This document shows positions 5,795-9,718 of a stretch of DNA of 9,718 nt, piece by piece; position 1 is the stretch's first letter; the number at the start of each line of letters is the position of its first letter. A program made the translations under genes and the position numbers. The notes below the pieces were generated by a model that saw only the letters and a program-made list of their open reading frames with translations, was not told the DNA's origin and ran no database searches. The stretch is taken from positions 1-9,718 of the forward strand of contig JAHHTB010000069.1 in the NCBI GenBank assembly GCA_020024855.1. Reading direction: 5' to 3'. The stretch comes from Fusobacterium sp. (lineage in GTDB: Bacteria; Fusobacteriota; Fusobacteriia; Fusobacteriales; Fusobacteriaceae).

Positions 5795-7594
5795 ATGTTT
5801 TTACCTACAACATCTGAAGAAATAAAAAAATTAGGTTGGGATTCTCTTGATGTTATTCTTATATCAGGAGACACATATATAGATTCTTCCTATAATGGTT
5901 CTGCTCTTATAGGGAAATGGTTATTAAAAAATGGTTTTAAAGTTGGAATAATTGCACAACCAGATATCAATTCTCCTACAGATATCACAAGATTAGGAGA
6001 ACCAAAACTTTTTTGGGCTGTATCTGCTGGTTGTGTCGATTCGATGGTTGCAAATTATACTGCCACAAAAAAAAGAAGACACAAAGATGATTTTACCCCT
6101 GGAGGAGAAAATACAAAAAGACCTGACAGAGCATCTATTGTTTATACTGGACTTATAAGAAGATTTTTCAAAAATAGTAAAATTCCTATTGTACTTGGTG
6201 GTATAGAAGCTAGTTTAAGAAGAATAGTTCACTATGACTATTGGTCTAATCAATTAAGACGTTCTCTTATTTTTGATGCTAAGGCTGATCTTCTTTCATA
6301 TGGAATGGGAGAAAAATCTATGCTTGAACTTGCACAAAAAATTCGTGATGGAGAAGATATTAAAAATATAAGAGGATTTGCATATATTTCAAAAGAACCT
6401 AGGGAAGAATATATTACAGTACCTTCTTTTGAAGAATGCCGTGATGATAAATATAAATTTATAGAAATGTTTAATATTTTCTATAAAAATTGTGATCCTA
6501 TTACAGCAAAAGGACTCAATCAAAAACATGGAGATAGATGGCTTATTCAAAATCCCCCTTCTGCAAATTTTTCATCAGAACTTTTAGATGAAATTTATGG
6601 AATGGATTTTGAAAGAGATGTTCACCCATACTATAAAAAAGATGGAGTCGTCAGAGCATTAGATACTATAAAATATTCTCTCACTACTCATAGAGGTTGT
6701 TATGGAGAATGTAATTTCTGTGCTATAGCTATTCACCAAGGAAGAACTGTTACTTCTAGAAGTGAAGGATCTATTATTGAAGAGATTACAAATATTACAA
6801 AAGATAAAAAATTCAAAGGTAATATCTCTGATGTAGGTGGACCTACTGCAAATATGTATCAAATGGAATGTACTAAAAAATTAAACCATGGAGCTTGTTC
6901 TGAAAAAAGATGTCTTTATCCACAAACTTGCCCTGCTCTTAAACCAAATCATAAAAGACAAATAGATTTGTTAAAAAAATTAAGAAGTGTGCAAGGAATT
7001 AAAAAAATTTTTATAGCTTCTGGTATAAGATATGACCTTATCCTTGATGACCCTAATTATGGAGATAAATATCTTGAAGAGATTGTTGCTCATCATGTTT
7101 CTGGGCAAATGAAAATTGCACCTGAACATACTGAAGATAAAGTCCTTTCTCTTATGGGAAAACAGGGAAAAGACTATTTAAAAGAATTTAAAAATCGTTT
7201 CTACAAATTAAACAAAAAACTTGATAAAAAACAGTTTTTAACATATTATTTAATAGCTGCACACCCAGGTTGCAATGAAAAAGATATGATGGATTTAAAA
7301 ACTTTTGCTTCTGAAGAATTAAAAATAAGTCCTGAACAAGTTCAAATTTTTACACCAACACCATCTACTTATTCAACACTTATGTATTACACAGAAATAA
7401 ATCCTTTCACAAATAAAAAACTTTTTGTTGAAAAGGATAATGGGAAAAAAGAAAAGCAAAAAAATATTATTATACCTAAAGATTATTCTCCTTCTAAAAA
7501 TTCTAAAAAAGGAAACTCTCAGAATAAATCTTTCTCAGGTAATAACAAAAATAATAATAATTCTAATAAAAAATCTAAAAAAAGTTTTAAATAG
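5795..7594 (+). CDS. ygiQ: YgiQ-family radical SAM protein
   Basis: The start and first 150 residues are typical of the UPF0313/YgiQ family (VILISGDTYIDSSYNG at 20-35, GGIEASLRR at 135-143). The radical SAM core carries CxxxCxxC at Cys302, Cys306 and Cys309, which binds the [4Fe-4S] cluster that cleaves S-adenosylmethionine. Four more cysteines (359, 368, 373, 379) form a conserved-looking cluster that could hold a second Fe-S centre or zinc; this is inference. IAPEHTED (441-448) and AAHPGC (488-493) are late core motifs. The substrate of the family is not established to my knowledge. From about 550 the tail is Lys/Asn/Ser low-complexity sequence, likely disordered. The ribosome site GTGAGG is 7 nt before ATG. 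der follows after 45 nt without a convincing terminator, so the two are probably co-transcribed. Confidence 0.93.
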   Translation: MFLPTTSEEIKKLGWDSLDVILISGDTYIDSSYNGSALIGKWLLKNGFKVGIIAQPDINSPTDITRLGEPKLFWAVSAGCVDSMVANYTATKKRRHKDDFTPGGENTKRPDRASIVYTGLIRRFFKNSKIPIVLGGIEASLRRIVHYDYWSNQLRRSLIFDAKADLLSYGMGEKSMLELAQKIRDGEDIKNIRGFAYISKEPREEYITVPSFEECRDDKYKFIEMFNIFYKNCDPITAKGLNQKHGDRWLIQNPPSANFSSELLDEIYGMDFERDVHPYYKKDGVVRALDTIKYSLTTHRGCYGECNFCAIAIHQGRTVTSRSEGSIIEEITNITKDKKFKGNISDVGGPTANMYQMECTKKLNHGACSEKRCLYPQTCPALKPNHKRQIDLLKKLRSVQGIKKIFIASGIRYDLILDDPNYGDKYLEEIVAHHVSGQMKIAPEHTEDKVLSLMGKQGKDYLKEFKNRFYKLNKKLDKKQFLTYYLIAAHPGCNEKDMMDLKTFASEELKISPEQVQIFTPTPSTYSTLMYYTEINPFTNKKLFVEKDNGKKEKQKNIIIPKDYSPSKNSKKGNSQNKSFSGNNKNNNNSNKKSKKSFK

Positions 7595-7639
7595 AGATAC
7601 AAACTACCTTAGGTATTTTTATTTAATAAAGGAGGGAAA

Positions 7640-8962
7640 ATGAAACCAATTGTTGCCATAGTTGGTAGACCAAATGTAGGAAAGTCTACACTATTTAATA
7701 AATTAGTTGGCGATAGAGTTGCTATTGTTGATGACCAGCCTGGTGTTACAAGAGATAGACTCTACAGAGATACTGAATGGAGTGGTAAAGAGTTTGTTCT
7801 TGTTGATACTGGAGGACTTGAACCAAGAAATAATGATTTTATGATGTCTAAAATAAAAGAACAAGCAGAAGTTGCTATGAATGAAGCTGATGTTATTTTA
7901 TTTGTAGTTGATGGAAAAGCAGGACTTAATCCTCTTGATGAAGAAATTGCTTATTATCTTAGAAAGAAAAACAAACCAATTATTCTTTGTGTTAATAAAA
8001 TTGATAACTATCAAAATCAACAAGAAGATTTATATGATTTCTGGGCATTAGGATTTGATAATCTTATTGGAATATCTGCTGAACATAAAACTAACCTTGG
8101 AGATATGCTTGACCTTGTAGTTGATTTAATTGATACTGTTGAAATGCCTGAAGAAGAAGAAGGATTAAAAATAGCTATCATTGGAAAACCAAATGCAGGA
8201 AAATCTTCTCTTGTTAATAAACTTTCTGGAAAAGAAAGAGCTATTGTAAGTAATATTGCAGGAACTACTAGAGATGCAATTGATACTCCTATTGAATTTG
8301 AAGGAGAGAAATATGTTCTTATAGATACTGCTGGAATCAGAAGAAAATCAAAGGTTGAAGAAGCCCTTGAGTATTATTCTGTTTTAAAAGCATTAAAAGC
8401 TATCAAAAGAGCTGATGTTTGTTTCCTTCTTTTTGATGGTAAGGAAGGATTGTCTGAACAAGATAAAAGAATTGCTGGAATTGCTCATGAAGAGAAAAAA
8501 CCTATTGTTATTGTTGTTAACAAATGGGATTTAATTGAAAAAGAAAAAAATACTATGAAAGAGATGAAAGAATATCTTTTAGCAGAACTTCCATTCCTTT
8601 CATATGCACCTATTGAATTTATTTCCGCTCTTACAGGACAAAGAACTATAAGATTATTTGGAATAGCAGATAAAATTTATGAAGAATACACTAGAAGAAT
8701 TTCTACTGGACTTCTTAATACTGTAATTAATGAAGCAGTTATTATGAATCCACCTCCAACAAGAAAAGGTAGAGTTACAAAAATTAACTATGCTACTCAG
8801 ATTGCAACTGCTCCTCCAAGATTTGTATTATTCTGTAACTATCCAGAACTTATGCACTTCTCATATTCAAGATATATTGAAAATAAACTTAGAGAAGCAT
8901 TTGGATTTGAAGGTTCTCCAATAGAAATTATATTTGAAAAGAAAAATCAAGAAAAACAGTAA
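7640..8962 (+). CDS. der: Ribosome-assembly GTPase Der (EngA)
   Basis: Der is an essential GTPase with two tandem G domains that acts in maturation of the 50S ribosomal subunit. G domain 1 has GRPNVGKST (9-17), Thr37, DTGG (56-59), NKID (119-122) and SAE (146-148). G domain 2 has GKPNAGKSS (182-190), the TTRD switch (209-212), DTAG (229-232), NKWD (294-297) and SALTG (329-333). A KH-like RNA-binding domain fills about 350-435, ending with a short Lys/Gln tail. All G motifs are intact and the 440-residue length is normal. The start has a strong AAAGGAGGG site just upstream. It sits 45 nt after ygiQ on the same strand and is closed by a strong terminator, so it is probably the last gene of a ygiQ-der unit. 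Confidence 0.97.
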   Translation: MKPIVAIVGRPNVGKSTLFNKLVGDRVAIVDDQPGVTRDRLYRDTEWSGKEFVLVDTGGLEPRNNDFMMSKIKEQAEVAMNEADVILFVVDGKAGLNPLDEEIAYYLRKKNKPIILCVNKIDNYQNQQEDLYDFWALGFDNLIGISAEHKTNLGDMLDLVVDLIDTVEMPEEEEGLKIAIIGKPNAGKSSLVNKLSGKERAIVSNIAGTTRDAIDTPIEFEGEKYVLIDTAGIRRKSKVEEALEYYSVLKALKAIKRADVCFLLFDGKEGLSEQDKRIAGIAHEEKKPIVIVVNKWDLIEKEKNTMKEMKEYLLAELPFLSYAPIEFISALTGQRTIRLFGIADKIYEEYTRRISTGLLNTVINEAVIMNPPPTRKGRVTKINYATQIATAPPRFVLFCNYPELMHFSYSRYIENKLREAFGFEGSPIEIIFEKKNQEKQ

Positions 8963-8969
8963 TATCTAT

Positions 8970-8997
8970 AACTCCAACTTTTTGAGTTGGAGTTTTT
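8970..8997 (+). terminator. Rho-independent terminator after der
   Basis: AACTCCAACT (8970-8979) pairs perfectly with AGTTGGAGTT (8985-8994), leaving a 5-nt loop, followed by a T run to 8997. It begins 8 nt after the der stop codon. This is the strongest hairpin in the window and ends the ygiQ-der transcript. Confidence 0.92.
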
Positions 8998-9074
8998 CTA
9001 TTTCATATTTATCTAAATAGCTTTATTTTTTTGTACTAATAACAAATTTAAAAAATATTAAAAAATAATAATTT

Positions 9075-9088
9075 TTTTGTTGACAAAA
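9075..9088. repeat. Inverted repeat over the -35 of the rubrerythrin promoter
   Basis: TTTTGT and ACAAAA are exact reverse complements separated by TG, and the second half covers most of the -35 box. A repressor dimer bound here would block RNA polymerase. It does not match the usual PerR box (ATTATAATnATTATAAT) and resembles only part of a Rex-type TTGTGA...TCACAA site. In such AT-rich DNA chance is a real possibility. Confidence 0.35.
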
Positions 9089-9108
9089 TACGAAAAAGGT
9101 AGTATACT
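9080..9108 (+). promoter_or_regulatory. Near-consensus promoter of the rubrerythrin gene
   Basis: A perfect -35 TTGACA (9080-9085), a 17-nt spacer and the -10 TATACT (9103-9108) make the best promoter in the window. About 45 bp of almost pure A/T (roughly 9036-9079) precede it and may act as an UP element. Transcription should begin near 9115, giving a leader of about 44 nt. The -35 sits in the inverted repeat TTTTGT-TG-ACAAAA (9075-9088), and the -10 is part of the palindrome AGTATACT (9101-9108); either could be an operator. Confidence 0.88.
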
Positions 9109-9158
9109 TAAAACATAAATGAAATGATTACAAATTTTTAAAGTATGGAGGAATAGAA

Positions 9159-9707
9159 ATGAAAAAATTTAGATGTAAAGTATGTGGGGAAATAATAAAT
9201 GAAGGAATGGAAAAATGTCCAGTATGTGGTGTAGGACCAGATAAATGGGAAGAAATTGTTGAAGGAACAGAAAAAGTTTGGGCAACTGAGCATAAAGTAG
9301 GAGAAGGATTAGCTTGTGGAGATGAAGAAATCATCGCAGGACTAAGAGCAAACTTTGAAGGAGAATGTACAGAAGTAGGAATGTACTTAGCAATGTCAAG
9401 AGTAGCAGACAGAGAAGGATATCCAGAAGTAGCAGAAGCTTACAAAAGAATAGCTTTTGAAGAAGCAGAACATGCAGCAAAATTTGCTGAATTATTAGGA
9501 GAATGTGTAAGTGCATCTACAAAAGAAAACTTAACAGCAAGAGTTGAAGCAGAATATGGAGCGACAGCAGGAAAATTTGATATAGCTAAGAGAGCAAAAA
9601 TGTTAGGATTTGATGCTATTCACGACACAGTTCACGAAATGGCAAAAGATGAAGCTAGACATGGAAAAGCTTTCACTGGATTATTAGAAAGATATTTTGG
9701 AAAATAA
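9159..9707 (+). CDS. Reverse-order rubrerythrin (rubredoxin domain first), probable peroxidase
   Basis: Rubrerythrins reduce hydrogen peroxide to water in the cytoplasm of anaerobes. Here the rubredoxin domain comes first: Cys6, Cys9, Cys20 and Cys23 bind one iron (CxxCG and CPVCG). The ferritin-like diiron domain follows, with Glu69, an ExxH pair at Glu102/His105, Glu132 as a likely ligand, and a second ExxH at Glu165/His168. This order is that of the reverse rubrerythrin of Clostridium acetobutylicum, which works as part of an NADH peroxidase; classical rubrerythrin has rubredoxin at the C-terminus. I could not place an equivalent of the movable ligand Glu97 of Desulfovibrio rubrerythrin. 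The 182-residue length fits. GGAGG is 7 nt before ATG. Codon use differs from neighbours (A-ending codons; 8 of 9 Leu codons are TTA), consistent with high expression. No flavoprotein reductase partner is visible in the window. Confidence 0.93.
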   Translation: MKKFRCKVCGEIINEGMEKCPVCGVGPDKWEEIVEGTEKVWATEHKVGEGLACGDEEIIAGLRANFEGECTEVGMYLAMSRVADREGYPEVAEAYKRIAFEEAEHAAKFAELLGECVSASTKENLTARVEAEYGATAGKFDIAKRAKMLGFDAIHDTVHEMAKDEARHGKAFTGLLERYFGK

Positions 9708-9718
9708 TTAATATAAAA

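Noticed and set aside
7605..7620. Small hairpin TACC-TTA-GGTA followed by T-rich sequence between ygiQ and der
   Set aside because: A 4-bp stem with 3-nt loop is too weak to call a terminator; at most it could attenuate slightly.
9036..9079. A/T-rich tract as a possible replication origin or matrix-like element
   Set aside because: No DnaA-box-like repeats; best explained as an UP-type tract upstream of a strong promoter.
9128..9516. Two minus-strand frames opposite the rubrerythrin gene
   Set aside because: Ser/Pro/His- and Leu-rich shadows of a strongly biased plus-strand gene; the first also runs across the leader region.
1..9718. Mobile elements, CRISPR repeats, tRNA or riboswitch signals
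   Set aside because: No transposase or integrase frames, no regularly spaced repeats and no tRNA-like cloverleaf or long structured leader; all leaders are short (about 24-44 nt).

Overview
The window is a compact, strongly AT-rich bacterial chromosome segment carrying ordinary core genes. The base composition, the codon preference (AAA, AGA, TTA/CTT, GGA), strong AAGGAGG-type ribosome sites, and the set of an anaerobe-type rubrerythrin with the rubredoxin domain in front, a CBS/DRTGG family II pyrophosphatase and YwqK-like repeat lipoproteins fit a fermentative anaerobe. I favour Fusobacterium or a close relative, with Clostridia as the alternative; this is an impression from gene content and not a database result.

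Left half (1-3909, minus strand): one probable operon reads leftward from a good promoter at 3904-3933. In order of transcription it holds a YwqK/MORN_2-repeat lipoprotein (3865-3194), rapZ (3157-2288), uvrC (2297-519) and the 5' part of a second, unrecognised lipoprotein (519 to the window edge). The last three are packed with overlaps (rapZ/uvrC about 10 nt, uvrC/lipoprotein 1 nt), which points to translational coupling. The uvrC frame has no ATG, GTG or TTG that would include the conserved GIY half of its nuclease motif; the best full-length start is CTG at 2297.

Right half (4018-9718, plus strand): divergent from that operon, a family II Mn-dependent inorganic pyrophosphatase with regulatory CBS and DRTGG domains (4057-5670) has its own extended -10 promoter and terminator. 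Next are a YgiQ-family radical SAM protein (5795-7594) and the ribosome-assembly GTPase der (7640-8962), probably co-transcribed and closed by a strong terminator at 8970-8997. Finally a reverse-order rubrerythrin (9159-9707) stands alone behind a near-consensus sigma70-type promoter with an A/T-rich upstream tract and an inverted repeat over the -35 box, as expected for a highly expressed, possibly regulated peroxide-defence gene.

Together the genes cover DNA repair (UvrC), RNA or cell-envelope regulation (RapZ), phosphate and nucleotide energetics (pyrophosphatase), ribosome biogenesis (Der), oxidative-stress defence (rubrerythrin) and poorly understood envelope proteins (two lipoproteins). 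I saw no mobile element, CRISPR array, tRNA or rRNA, and no gene-free stretch over 300 bases. I did not find a convincing new multi-gene system; the most noteworthy points are the uvrC start, the uncharacterised lipoproteins bracketing rapZ-uvrC, and the operator-like repeat in the rubrerythrin promoter.
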